Shown here: in pieces, positions 27,703 to 36,674 of the stretch
Layout of the letters: the number at the start of each line of letters is the position of its first letter
Position numbering within the stretch: the stretch's first letter is position 1
From: Chitinophagales bacterium
GTDB taxonomy: Bacteria > Bacteroidota > Bacteroidia > Chitinophagales > CAIOSU01
Direction of reading: 5' to 3'
Assembly: GCA_026003335.1 (NCBI GenBank)
Contig: BPHB01000001.1
Span: forward strand, 1,324,591-1,388,590
DNA length: 64,000 nt
Program-made: the position numbers and the translations under genes
Notes under the pieces: generated by a model
The model's database searches: none
Told to the model about the DNA's origin: nothing
Seen by the model: the letters and a program-made list of their open reading frames with translations, nothing else

Positions 27703-30135
27703 CTAAAAGCTGATAGTATATGTTAGTGAGGGCAAAACCGGGAAAAGACTCAACTGCCGGTAACTTACCCTAATGTTGCCGTCTTTATCGGTGCGGCTAT
27801 CCCGGTAAATTGAAAATACATTCAGACGATTATACACATTATACACACTTATATTAAAAGTATGGCCAAACCGCCTGATACTTTTGCGGTAAGTAAATGA
27901 GAGGTCAAGATGATGATATGCGGGGAGCCGGGCATTATTTCTTCCGGCATATACTTTAACCTTAGCATAGCTGGCTGTTGGAATCCCGTTTCGTACATTA
28001 AACTCATGAGTAGCCACATCATACCAGGAATCGTAAAGCTGAATGGCCAATGTGTAGGCATTACCACTGCCATATACCCAGGATGTGCTTATTTCAAAAT
28101 GCTTTCTGAAACGGTAGTTTATCTGTGCTGCTACATTATGCCGCCTGTCATACTTATAAGGGAAAAATTTACCCTGATTGAGAGCATCAAATTTCCGTTT
28201 GCTCCATGCCAGAGTGTAGGCCAGTGATCCGGAGACTTTTCCTGCAGTACGGGCAAGATAAAACTCTACACCATAGGCAATTCCGGTTCCACCGGATACT
28301 ATCCTGTTTTCCCATGTCTCCGTAATGCCGGGTGAAGACTCATCTTTATACTCCACAAGATTATGCATTACACGGTAAAAACCATCCATGCTCCACTCAA
28401 AATAACGTGGTAGCTTCTGCATCACGCCAGCCGTAAAATTCCATCCTATCTCGGGCGGGGCTTTAGCTGTGGCCGGCACCCAGTAATCATTGAGCACATC
28501 CACATTCACTGCGGTGAGCAAATGCAGGTTTTGCGACAATGCAGAGGCCGAAGCCCGCACAAATAAGCGCTGCAGCGGATTATACAGTATGTGCAAGCGG
28601 GGTTCCAGGCTGACAAACGCTTTATTCCCAGGATTGTAAAGCCGCGCATGTACCCCGCTGGCAAGGGTAAGTTTTTCGTGTGCCTTGTATGTATCTTCGG
28701 CATAAAGAAACCACTCTGCCGTGGGATATAGCCTATTGGTGTCGGTGAATACCTGATCGGGTGCATTGAAGTCTTTAACCTGCTCTGTGCCCTCCCCAGG
28801 TTCAAACAGAACCGCCTGACCTCCTAAGCCTGCACGCACGCTATGACGGCCGCTGGAATACGCGACATCCGTGTAAAGACTCAGATGACGGACGTAAGAC
28901 ACAGCGTCCGTGTAATAACCTTTCATATAATTAGTGTCTCCGGTTGCAACAATGAAACTGCCATATACATCTGCATAAGAACCATCAAGACGATAATGAC
29001 TGTAACCCGCGCGTGTTGTCACCTCCCATTGTGATGTCGGCCGGGCAATCCATGCCATGGAAGCAACTTCGTTGCCCCATTTTACCTGGTTGAGATAGTC
29101 GCCCTGTTCGTAATAAGTCAGATTGCTGAGTCTATAGGTTCTTTCCAATGAATAATAGTCTCTATTGGCAAAAAAGCTGAGCTCCACGCGGTGGCGGTCA
29201 TTGAAGCGATGTATCATCCGGGCATTCACATCACCAAAATAATAACTAACGGTGCCCTGCTGGTCTGCACCAGCAAACTGCCTTCTGGATATCGGTTTGA
29301 GATAAAGCCCGGCATAGCACACGCGTGCCGAAAAAGAAAAGACAGTGTGCTTTTTACAGGTTAAAGGTCCTTCCAGATGCAATCGCGAGGTTATCAGCCC
29401 GAGCGAAAACTGTCCGCTGATGCGTTCTGTTGTGCCATCTGCTGACTGGATGGTGATCACCGAGCCCAGGCGTCCGCCAAAACGTGCCGGATACTTGTCT
29501 TTATACAGGTCAATGCGCTCAATAGCATCCCCGTTGAAAACAGAAATAAATCCATAAATATGCGAAGGGTTAAACACCGGTACGCCATCCAGCAGCATCA
29601 GATTCTGATCCGGGCTGCCTCCCCGGATAAAGATACCCCGGGATCCTTCACTGCCCGATTGTACACCCGGCTGCATCTGAACAGTTCTCATCGGATCATT
29701 CTCCCCCAGAAAAGAAGGCAGCAGAAAAAAACTTTCTTTAGGCAAAACCACAGCCCCGCCCTCATCCATGAGTGCCATTCTGGGTGTGCGTTTTTCTGAA
29801 ATAGCCACCTCCGGCATCAGCGCAGCTTTCAGCTTAAATTCAATCAACGTATCGCTGGATAAAAATATGGTTGGGTTTGCCGTTTCAAACCCCAGGTAAG
29901 AGATTAAAATCTCCCAGGCCCCTTCCGGGAGAATGAGCTGAAACCATCCTGAAGAGTCGGAGTATGTGCCGCGTTCCAGCGAACTTACAAACACAGTGGC
30001 GTTATGCAACGGATGCCCCTGCTCGTCAAGAACCTTTCCGCTCAGACGATATTGCCCATACACAGGAAAAATAAGCAGTAAACATACCGTCACGGCAAGA
30101 AAACGAACGCAGGTGGCTGCACTCTTATCCTTCAT
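27703..30135 (-). CDS. TonB-dependent outer-membrane receptor with CarboxypepD_reg-like N-domain
   Basis: About 810 residues from the ATG at 30135 (MKDKSAATCVRFLAVTVC, signal peptide ending VYGQ). In-frame upstream ATGs would run into rmuC. After the signal: beta-sandwich domain YRLSGKVLDEQGHPLHNATV (about 27-110), plug domain (MRTVQMQPGVQSG, GIFIRGGSPDQNLMLLDG, PARFGGRLGS, about 130-260), then a 22-stranded barrel to the terminal aromatic (SLTYTISF). It imports a ligand across the outer membrane using TonB energy. Absence of a SusD gene and presence of DUF4249 argue against a polysaccharide system. The substrate cannot be told from sequence. Confidence 0.9.
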   Translation of the reverse strand: MKDKSAATCVRFLAVTVCLLLIFPVYGQYRLSGKVLDEQGHPLHNATVFVSSLERGTYSDSSGWFQLILPEGAWEILISYLGFETANPTIFLSSDTLIEFKLKAALMPEVAISEKRTPRMALMDEGGAVVLPKESFFLLPSFLGENDPMRTVQMQPGVQSGSEGSRGIFIRGGSPDQNLMLLDGVPVFNPSHIYGFISVFNGDAIERIDLYKDKYPARFGGRLGSVITIQSADGTTERISGQFSLGLITSRLHLEGPLTCKKHTVFSFSARVCYAGLYLKPISRRQFAGADQQGTVSYYFGDVNARMIHRFNDRHRVELSFFANRDYYSLERTYRLSNLTYYEQGDYLNQVKWGNEVASMAWIARPTSQWEVTTRAGYSHYRLDGSYADVYGSFIVATGDTNYMKGYYTDAVSYVRHLSLYTDVAYSSGRHSVRAGLGGQAVLFEPGEGTEQVKDFNAPDQVFTDTNRLYPTAEWFLYAEDTYKAHEKLTLASGVHARLYNPGNKAFVSLEPRLHILYNPLQRLFVRASASALSQNLHLLTAVNVDVLNDYWVPATAKAPPEIGWNFTAGVMQKLPRYFEWSMDGFYRVMHNLVEYKDESSPGITETWENRIVSGGTGIAYGVEFYLARTAGKVSGSLAYTLAWSKRKFDALNQGKFFPYKYDRRHNVAAQINYRFRKHFEISTSWVYGSGNAYTLAIQLYDSWYDVATHEFNVRNGIPTASYAKVKVYAGRNNARLPAYHHLDLSFTYRKSIRRFGHTFNISVYNVYNRLNVFSIYRDSRTDKDGNIRVSYRQLSLFPVLPSLTYTISF

Positions 30136-30144
30136 GAAAGGCTG

Positions 30145-30189
30145 AAAAAAAATCAGCATGAGCATCCGCAATCTCATGACCGGGATGCT
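30145..30189 (-). terminator. Possible terminator after rmuC
   Basis: Inverted repeat AGCATCC (30161-30167) with GGATGCT (30183-30189) directly follows the rmuC stop at 30191. A run of eight Us follows, but 8 nt beyond the stem, so termination may be weak. It occupies the leader of the TonB receptor gene. Confidence 0.35.
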
Positions 30190-30190
30190 T

Positions 30191-31516
30191 TTAAAACAGT
30201 TCATTTTGATTCTGCTTTGCGTCTTCATCCGGTAGGCTGCGGTCAAGCCACTTCTGTGGAATGACTTTGGTATTTTCGGCACCCAGTTCGCGGAGCTTTT
30301 CCACGCGTCCAATCAGGCTTCCCCTGCCGGTAAGTTTGGTCATAGCGCTGGAATAGGCTTCCTGGGAAGCTTTGATTTTTTTTCCAATCTCTTCCAGATC
30401 AGAAAGCAGGTTGGTGAATTTATCATACAAGGCTCCGGCCTGTCGTGCGATTTCCCGCACGTTGCGATTCTGATATTCCTGCTTCCACATCGTAGAGATG
30501 GTGCGTAGGGTAGCCCACAAGGTAGTGGGGCCGGTGAGGACAACATTCCGTTCCATGGCTTCCTGAAATAAAGCGTGGTCATGTGTCAGCGCCAGAGCCA
30601 AGGCGGGTTCAATAGGCACAAACATCAGCACGAAGTCAGGGCTGTTGTTATAAATCTGCTGGTATTTTTTTTCGCCCAGGGTTTTGATATGCTTGCGGAT
30701 AGAATGCACATGATTTTGCAGATGTCTGGACTTTTGGTCTTCATCGGTTTCAGAAATAAACCGTTCATAATCCAGCAGGGATACTTTTGAGTCAATAATG
30801 ATTTTTTTATCGTCCGGCAGATTGATGATAATATCGGGCTGTAGCGTGCGCCCATCTTCCGTTACAACGCGTTGCTGAATGAAGTATTCGCGATCCCGGA
30901 CCAGACCAGATTTTTCCAGTATGCTCTCCAGAATGATCTCACCCCAGGTGCCTTGTGTTTTTGTATCTCCTTTGAGGGCACGGGTGAGGTTGCGCGCCTC
31001 TTCACTCAGCCGCTGATTCAGTTCACCCAGATTCTTAAGTTGCTCCATCAGCCGGGAGCTGCGGTCAATGGTGTCTTTATGGGATGACTCTACTTTTTTT
31101 TCAAATGCCTCCAGCTTTTCACGCAGGGGTTGCAAAATCTGATCTATATTTTGCTTGTTCTGCTCGGTAAATTTTTTGCTTTTATCTTCCAGTAATTCGC
31201 CTGCAATGTTTTTAAACTGCTCCACCAACATCTGCCGCATCTGCTCCACTTCAATTTTGTGCTGCTGAAACCGCTCGTGGAGATTATTGTAATCCGCTTC
31301 CAGGCGGGCATGGCGGTTTTCCGTCTCCCGTAAAAGTTGTGATTCTTTTTCCAGGCGACTGGTGGCTTGCTGCAGATTTTCAGAGAGCAGGATATTACGT
31401 TCTTCCAGCTTACTGAGAGTGGTTTGATACCTGCCGCGCAAAAGCAGCCATGCCAGCAGTGCCCCGGCTGCAAACCCAGCGGCCAGAAAAATGAGGTTTA
31501 GAACAAAGTGCATCAT
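30191..31516 (-). CDS. rmuC: DNA recombination protein RmuC
   Basis: 441 residues. An N-terminal membrane helix (MMHFVLNLIFLAAGFAAGAL) is followed by a long coiled coil (about 30-165), then the nuclease-like RmuC domain: TKTQGTWGEIILESILEKSG, YFIQQRVVTEDGR..QPDIII, KKIIIDSKVSLLDYE, FVLMFVPIEPAL and GPTTLWATLRTI. RmuC limits inversion of short repeats in DNA. It lies 45 bp after the DAHP synthase gene on the same strand, with no obvious functional link. Confidence 0.93.
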   Translation of the reverse strand: MMHFVLNLIFLAAGFAAGALLAWLLLRGRYQTTLSKLEERNILLSENLQQATSRLEKESQLLRETENRHARLEADYNNLHERFQQHKIEVEQMRQMLVEQFKNIAGELLEDKSKKFTEQNKQNIDQILQPLREKLEAFEKKVESSHKDTIDRSSRLMEQLKNLGELNQRLSEEARNLTRALKGDTKTQGTWGEIILESILEKSGLVRDREYFIQQRVVTEDGRTLQPDIIINLPDDKKIIIDSKVSLLDYERFISETDEDQKSRHLQNHVHSIRKHIKTLGEKKYQQIYNNSPDFVLMFVPIEPALALALTHDHALFQEAMERNVVLTGPTTLWATLRTISTMWKQEYQNRNVREIARQAGALYDKFTNLLSDLEEIGKKIKASQEAYSSAMTKLTGRGSLIGRVEKLRELGAENTKVIPQKWLDRSLPDEDAKQNQNELF

Positions 31517-31561
31517 ATCATGAAAGGCGGATTTAAAGTTTGTTGCCGACTTTAGCCCCTT

Positions 31562-32665
31562 TCAGGAAGCCGGAAAGCGCAGTTCCTGTGCCCTACTGTT
31601 CATAATGCGCGTTTGCTGGCGGATAGACTCCTGGTGTATCAACTGAAATATCTTCAGGATAAGCTCGTCCGATAGTCCCAGTTCCCGGGCCCAGGCGGTG
31701 CGTGTTTCTACAATATCTTTCCAGCGCTCAGGCTGAAGTACGGCAATGTTATTTTCTTTTTTAAAAAGCCCGATTTGCTCAATGACTTTCATGCGTTCCT
31801 TCAGGGCAAGAATAAGCTCTTCATCATGTTTATCTACGATTTCACGCAGTTCCCTAAGCGTAGCCCTGAGCATGCTTCCGGTAGCACCTTTTTCACGGAC
31901 AACCAATGCCTGCAACAACTGTGTAAGCGCATTAGGGGTAAGTTGCTGTGCAGGGTCACTAAGCGCTTTGTCGGGCTCAGGGTGTACTTCAAGCATAAGC
32001 CCGTCAAAATTCAGGTCCATGGCTTGCTGAGCTATTCGGGGGATGAGGTCACGTTTTCCGCATATATGACTGGGATCACAAATAATCGGCAGGTCAGGGC
32101 GTAAACGTTTTAGCTCAATGGGTAACTCCCACATGGGCTTATTGCGATAGCCGCCTCTTTCTGCTGATGAAAAGCCACGATGAATGGCTATCAATTTTTG
32201 GATACCCGCATTTTCCAGGCGCTCAATGGCTCCCAGCCAGAGATTCAGGTCAGGGTTGATGGGATTTTTTACCATCACGGGTATGTCCGTGCCCCGGAGC
32301 GCATCCGCTATTTCCTGCACGGTGAAAGGATTTGCGGTTGAACGGGCGCCAATCCATAATACATCTATCTGGTGCCGAAGACAAAGCTCAACGTGCTGCC
32401 CCCTGGCTACCTCAACGGTGGTTCGCAGTCCGGTCTCCTGTTTGACTCTCTGCAACCATTGCAATCCTACCGCCCCCACTCCTTCAAAAGCGCCGGGTCG
32501 CGTACGGGGCTTCCAGATGCCAGCCCGGAATAAAGTTACCGGAAGGCCACTTAGGGCATAAGCTGTCTGCATAACCTGATGTTCGCTTTCGGCACTGCAT
32601 GGGCCACACACCAGGAAGGGCCTGGCTTCTGAAAATACAGATGACGGGAAGGCAAGATTTTTCAA
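31562..32665 (-). CDS. Bifunctional DAHP synthase / chorismate mutase
   Basis: 367 residues. Residues 10-255 are the type I-beta, KDO8PS-like DAHP synthase (VCGPCSAESE, FRAGIWKPRTRPGAFEG, VMVKNPINPD, AIHRGFSS, PIICDPSHICGKR, GLMLEVHPEPDKALSD). Residues 265-360 are an AroQ-type chorismate mutase (LREIVDKHDEELILALKERM, KKENNI, IFQLIHQESIRQQ). This fusion with mutase at the C-terminus is the Bacteroidota arrangement. It condenses PEP and erythrose-4-phosphate at the head of the shikimate pathway and converts chorismate to prephenate; in fusions of this kind the mutase domain usually serves feedback control. It is divergent from the next gene. Confidence 0.95.
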   Translation of the reverse strand: MKNLAFPSSVFSEARPFLVCGPCSAESEHQVMQTAYALSGLPVTLFRAGIWKPRTRPGAFEGVGAVGLQWLQRVKQETGLRTTVEVARGQHVELCLRHQIDVLWIGARSTANPFTVQEIADALRGTDIPVMVKNPINPDLNLWLGAIERLENAGIQKLIAIHRGFSSAERGGYRNKPMWELPIELKRLRPDLPIICDPSHICGKRDLIPRIAQQAMDLNFDGLMLEVHPEPDKALSDPAQQLTPNALTQLLQALVVREKGATGSMLRATLRELREIVDKHDEELILALKERMKVIEQIGLFKKENNIAVLQPERWKDIVETRTAWARELGLSDELILKIFQLIHQESIRQQTRIMNSRAQELRFPAS

Positions 32666-32809
32666 TGAGATCGGTTTTGGGGAACAACAAAGTTAATAAT
32701 CCTGCATTCAGCCACCGCAAAAGCTTACTTATGTTTGCAGCAGCCTGTATAAAGCAACATAACCTTAATCTGTGGTTAACAATAGAAGTAAATCACCACA
32801 CACATCTGT

Positions 32810-33547
32810 ATGGAAAAAGAACAACTGGCAGCACATCTCATTGACAAGTACAGGGAAACCGTAGCCAGACGATATAATTATCGTTACCTATCTGAGCAGT
32901 TTGACCTGCCTGATCAGCTCACTGAAGATGTAGTGGAGGATTTGCGCAACTATTTTCTGACCTGGCTTTACCCTCCTGCGGCCGAAAGGAAAAAAGTGGA
33001 TGAAGCTTTTGAAAGCCTGCGCAGCTTTATACAGAAACCGGCAAAAACATGGGCATTGCTGGGCAGTATGGCCAATGCCATTTTCCGATTTGGAATGCAA
33101 TTTCCGCAGGCATTAAAAGCCGGTATGGTGTCGCTGGAATCATACCTGGACGCCAAACGTTTTGAACAAGAGTTGCTGGAAGCCGCCCTGAAGCTCGGTC
33201 TTACTCCCCCTCTGTCAGATGCTGATTTTGAAAAGTGTATCGCTCACCTTCCCAGACGCGATCTGAACAGGTTCGTACACCATGTAATTTCTCTTTTTGA
33301 ATCTATGGCCAACACCAGGCTGCTGAAAAAAACCATTCTGATTATGCAGGATGTGCTGAGAAAGATTAAAGCCAACAAGAGATTGTATTCCGAAAACGAC
33401 CGTAAAGGCATTGAACTGGGAATAGCTATCCTGCAGGCCGGGTATGATTTGTTCAGTCACTATCCGGAAAGCCTGAAGCAAGAGATTATTGCCATCATCC
33501 GTGCCAACGAAGAAAACTATCTGAAGCAGGTATTCGGGTCGGCCTGA
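32810..33547 (+). CDS. Helical protein of unknown function
   Basis: 245 residues, almost entirely helical, with no signal peptide or membrane segment, so probably cytoplasmic. Features: charged N-terminus (MEKEQLAAHLIDKYRETVAR), two conserved-looking aromatic patches (YNYRYLSEQFDLP, FLTWLYPPAAER), WALLGSMANAIFRFG in the middle, and NRFVHHVISLFESMANTRLL towards the end. I do not recognise the family. The leader contains TATGTTTG (32730-32737), like a -7 element, without a clear -33 partner. It converges with rlmN, 3 bp apart. Confidence 0.6.
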   Translation: MEKEQLAAHLIDKYRETVARRYNYRYLSEQFDLPDQLTEDVVEDLRNYFLTWLYPPAAERKKVDEAFESLRSFIQKPAKTWALLGSMANAIFRFGMQFPQALKAGMVSLESYLDAKRFEQELLEAALKLGLTPPLSDADFEKCIAHLPRRDLNRFVHHVISLFESMANTRLLKKTILIMQDVLRKIKANKRLYSENDRKGIELGIAILQAGYDLFSHYPESLKQEIIAIIRANEENYLKQVFGSA

Positions 33548-33550
33548 GTG

Positions 33551-34582
33551 CTATTTGTTGGCCAGCTGTCCGCAGGCTGCATCTATATCTTTTCCCCTGC
33601 TTAACCGCACCTTGGCAGTTATTCCACGGCTTTCCAAAATGCGCACAAAAGCTTCCCGCTTTTTCAGGGGAGACTGCCGAAAAGGTAATCCCTGCACAGG
33701 ATTGTATTCAATGATGTTGACCATAGCAGGCACCCTGCGGCACAAATCCACAAGCTGACGCGCGTCTTCGGGAGAATCATTGATGCCGTCAAAAAGGATA
33801 TATTCAAAAGTGATTTTGTTTCCTGTGAGGCGGTAAAAATAATCCAGCGCATCCATGAGCTGATCAATCGGGTTGGAATCATTAATGGGCATGATTTTAC
33901 TGCGCACCGCATCATTGGCGGCATGTAAAGACAGCGCCAGCTCAAACCGCACCTGATCATCTGCAAGTTTACGGATAAGCTTGGCTATACCTGCTGTAGA
34001 AACGGTAATACGTCTTGCAGAAAAATGCAGACCTTCCGGGGAGCTTATACGATTAATAGCGCTTAGCACATTCCGGTAGTTCAGCAGAGGCTCTCCCATC
34101 CCCATAAAAACAATATTGGTAATCGGACGTCCGTAACGTACTTCAGCCTTCTGATTCAGCAGCACTACCTGCTGAAATATTTCTCCTGCCGAAAGGTTGC
34201 GTGCCAGTTTCATCTGACCGGTGGCACAAAAGCGGCAATCCAGACTGCAACCGCACTGCGATGAAACACATGCTGTCACCCTTTTTTTTGCCGGTATCAG
34301 TACTCCCTCAACCCGATTACCATCAAACAAACGGAAGCGTACCTTGGTCGTCTCGTCAGCGCTTTTCTGTTCGGCCTCTATCAGAATTCTCCGAATATCA
34401 AAACTATCGGCCAGCGACTGTCGCAGACTGACGGGCAGGTTGGTCATTTCTTCAAAAGAGGAAGCCGCTTTTTTCCAAAGCCATTCCTGAATCTGCTTTG
34501 CCCTGAATGTATGCTCCTGGCGTTGCTGCAGATACTTCTCTAATTCCGTAACGGGTATATCTCTGATATCGGGTTTCTGCAT
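33551..34582 (-). CDS. rlmN: Dual-specificity 23S rRNA A2503 / tRNA A37 methyltransferase RlmN
   Basis: 343 residues, normal length. It is a radical SAM enzyme that adds a C2-methyl group to A2503 of 23S rRNA (and A37 of some tRNAs). The cluster motif CSLDCRFC supplies Cys112, Cys116 and Cys119; GMGEPLLNY and STAGIA are SAM-binding. The methyl-carrying Cys near the C-terminus is Cys337 (DIDAACGQL). SLHAANDAVRSKIMPIN is also diagnostic. It is divergent from the tetR efflux operon; its own promoter was not clearly found. Confidence 0.96.
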   Translation of the reverse strand: MQKPDIRDIPVTELEKYLQQRQEHTFRAKQIQEWLWKKAASSFEEMTNLPVSLRQSLADSFDIRRILIEAEQKSADETTKVRFRLFDGNRVEGVLIPAKKRVTACVSSQCGCSLDCRFCATGQMKLARNLSAGEIFQQVVLLNQKAEVRYGRPITNIVFMGMGEPLLNYRNVLSAINRISSPEGLHFSARRITVSTAGIAKLIRKLADDQVRFELALSLHAANDAVRSKIMPINDSNPIDQLMDALDYFYRLTGNKITFEYILFDGINDSPEDARQLVDLCRRVPAMVNIIEYNPVQGLPFRQSPLKKREAFVRILESRGITAKVRLSRGKDIDAACGQLANK

Positions 34583-34652
34583 AAGGTAAAGTTAGTAAAC
34601 AGCTCCAAGATGGCAGCAACCACGATACAGACGATGGCAAAAAAATCATGTT

Positions 34653-34694
34653 AAACCCAGGAAACTCTAAAACATTTTTTTGTTTCCTGGGTTT
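34653..34694. promoter_or_regulatory. Perfect 13-bp inverted repeat, candidate TetR operator
   Basis: AAACCCAGGAAAC (34653-34665) and GTTTCCTGGGTTT (34682-34694) are exact reverse complements, 16 nt apart. The right arm lies wholly between the -33 and -7 elements of the tetR promoter. This is where an autorepressing TetR protein would be expected to bind; the spacing is wider than in classical tet operators. The alternative reading is a hairpin followed by TTTTT, but it would sit upstream of transcription start. Confidence 0.6.
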
Positions 34695-34710
34695 TTAAGG
34701 CATAGCTTTG
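34679..34710 (+). promoter_or_regulatory. Bacteroidota-type promoter of the tetR efflux operon
   Basis: TTTG (34679-34682), 20-nt spacer, TAGCTTTG (34703-34710) fits the Bacteroidota consensus TTTG-N19-21-TAnnTTTG. The tetR ATG at 34726 is 15 bp past the -7 element, giving a very short leader. The TTG at 34708 that opens the reading frame is part of the -7 box and so cannot be the start. Confidence 0.6.
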
Positions 34711-34725
34711 CCGCGCACTTCAAAA

Positions 34726-35325
34726 ATGACCCTTACCCAGATACTTGCACAATCAGAGGAGACTTTTCTCGTCTATGGCATCAAAAGTATAACCATGGAC
34801 GATCTGGCGCGGAAAATGGGCATCTCCAAAAAGACCCTCTATCAGTTTGTCCGCGACAAAAAAGATCTGGTCCGGAAGGTTATGAAATATCACCTTGAAA
34901 ATGAGAAGAAAGCCATTCTTCAGATTATCCGCCAAAACGACAACGCCATTGATGAGCTCTTTGCCTTAGGGCAACGCACCTTGCCTTATCTGAGTCGCAT
35001 CAATCCTTCTGTGCTCTATGACCTGCAGAAATATTATCCTGACTGCTGGAAGATGTTTCTTGACTTTAAGAACACCTTCATCTATTCACTTGTTTTGGAA
35101 AATCTGAAAAAAGGTATCGCACAAGGGCTCTATCGCGATGATTTCAAACCAGACATCGTGGCTCGTTTTTACTCGGCCCGTACGGAAATCGTGGTGAGTC
35201 AGGAAATTTTTCCTCCGCCCAAATATGCACTTGCGGAAGTTTACGCAGAATACCTGAAGTATCACCTGCGTGCTATCTCTTCGGCTAACGGATTAAAGTA
35301 TATGAGCAAACTAAAACTTTTCTGA
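34726..35325 (+). CDS. TetR/AcrR-family regulator of the efflux operon
   Basis: 199 residues from the ATG at 34726. The N-terminal HTH is typical: AEETFLVYG-like opening (SEETFLVYGIKSITMDDLAR), KMGISKKTLYQFVRDKKDLV as turn and recognition helix. The C-terminal 140 residues are the helical ligand domain. Its stop overlaps the ATG of the tolC-like gene (TGATG), so it is the first gene of a four-gene efflux operon and presumably represses it and itself through the inverted repeat in its promoter. The inducer is unknown. Confidence 0.9.
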   Translation: MTLTQILAQSEETFLVYGIKSITMDDLARKMGISKKTLYQFVRDKKDLVRKVMKYHLENEKKAILQIIRQNDNAIDELFALGQRTLPYLSRINPSVLYDLQKYYPDCWKMFLDFKNTFIYSLVLENLKKGIAQGLYRDDFKPDIVARFYSARTEIVVSQEIFPPPKYALAEVYAEYLKYHLRAISSANGLKYMSKLKLF

Positions 35326-36674
35326 TGGGGCTACAGTGGTTTCCCTTTATCGTTATAACAAGCATTCTTCTCCTACCCGGTATTATGCCGGCTTCGGCAC
35401 AGACTGACACCATGCGGTTATCTCTGCAGGAGGCTATTGATTATGCCCTGCAGCATAACCGCACCATGCAAAATGCACGACTGGACTACCTGATTACCAA
35501 AAAAAGAACGATTGAAATTATTGCCGAAGGGCTGCCGCAGCTGGAGGGAAAGATTACTTACAAAAATCAATTTGAACTACCCACTTCCCTCATTCCGGGA
35601 ACTTTTATCCCCGGAAGTAATGAAGAGTTTATAGAGTTGAAATTTGGCACCCGGCATAACCTGAATGTGGACTTTACCGCTTATCAATCTTTGATTGAGG
35701 GACGCTATTTCATTGGTCTGAAAGCCAACAAAACCTTGCTGGGCATATCGCGGGAACAAACCGAAATAGCCGAATCCAACCTGAAAAACCAGGTTTCAAA
35801 AGCCTACTACGCTGTGCTGGTAGCCGAAGAAAATGCAAGGATAATCGAAAAAAACATAGCCACCGTCACCCGGCTTTTAAATGAAACGCGCGAGTTATAC
35901 AAAAACGGTTTTCAGGACGAACTGGCCGTGGACAGGCTGGAACTGAGTTTATCCAATCTGGTATCACGAAAAAAAGAAATCAGCCTGCAAACAGAAGTGA
36001 GCAGAGATGCCCTCAAATATCAGTTGGGCTTGCCCTCTGAAACTACGCTACAGCTTACCGAGTCACTGGAAGCGCTGCTGGCTGCAGGCACCCTTCCCGA
36101 TGTGCAGAGTTTTGATTATACCCAGCGCAACGAATATCAGCTGCTTAATCACCAGAAAATAGTAAGAGGGTATGAGGCGGCCAGCTATGCGGCTGGATAT
36201 GCACCTGCTTTAAGCGCTTTCGTGGGTTACGGTTTCAATGCACAGCGGACCAGGTTTGATCTGTTTAACCCTGACAAGCCATGGTTTCGCAGCGGCTATT
36301 TCGGTCTGGAAATCAGATGGCAAATTTTTGACAGCTTCAAGAAAGGCGCCATTTACCAGCAAAAGAAACTGGACCAACAGAAAATAAACAATCAGATAGA
36401 TGACTTTAAACAACAGGCAGGACTGGAAGTGAAAAATGCATTTTCTGCCTATCAGAATGCCCTGGAAGAATTTTCCAACCAGAAAAAAAATCTTGCCCTG
36501 GCAGAAAAGATTTATACTAAGACGCAGGTAATGTATCAGGAAGGTATCGGTTCAAGCATGGAACTGGCACAGGCTGAGTCTACGCTCACTGAAACCCAGG
36601 CAAATTACCTGCGCTCCATATATGACCTTTTGGTCAAAAGGAGCGATTTAATGAAAGCTTTAGGCTATGAATAA
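35325..36674 (+). CDS. TolC-family outer-membrane efflux channel
   Basis: 449 residues with a signal peptide (ending PASAQ, about residue 26). The two tandem OEP repeats are visible: LSLQEAIDYALQHNRTMQNA at the start, long helices around 150-220, then the second copy (YEAASYAAGYAPALSAFVGY, GLEIRWQIFDSFKKGAIYQQ, YQEGIGSSMELAQAESTLTE). It forms the outer-membrane duct of the tripartite pump. It overlaps tetR by one base and the adaptor gene by 8 bases. Confidence 0.92.
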   Translation: MGLQWFPFIVITSILLLPGIMPASAQTDTMRLSLQEAIDYALQHNRTMQNARLDYLITKKRTIEIIAEGLPQLEGKITYKNQFELPTSLIPGTFIPGSNEEFIELKFGTRHNLNVDFTAYQSLIEGRYFIGLKANKTLLGISREQTEIAESNLKNQVSKAYYAVLVAEENARIIEKNIATVTRLLNETRELYKNGFQDELAVDRLELSLSNLVSRKKEISLQTEVSRDALKYQLGLPSETTLQLTESLEALLAAGTLPDVQSFDYTQRNEYQLLNHQKIVRGYEAASYAAGYAPALSAFVGYGFNAQRTRFDLFNPDKPWFRSGYFGLEIRWQIFDSFKKGAIYQQKKLDQQKINNQIDDFKQQAGLEVKNAFSAYQNALEEFSNQKKNLALAEKIYTKTQVMYQEGIGSSMELAQAESTLTETQANYLRSIYDLLVKRSDLMKALGYE

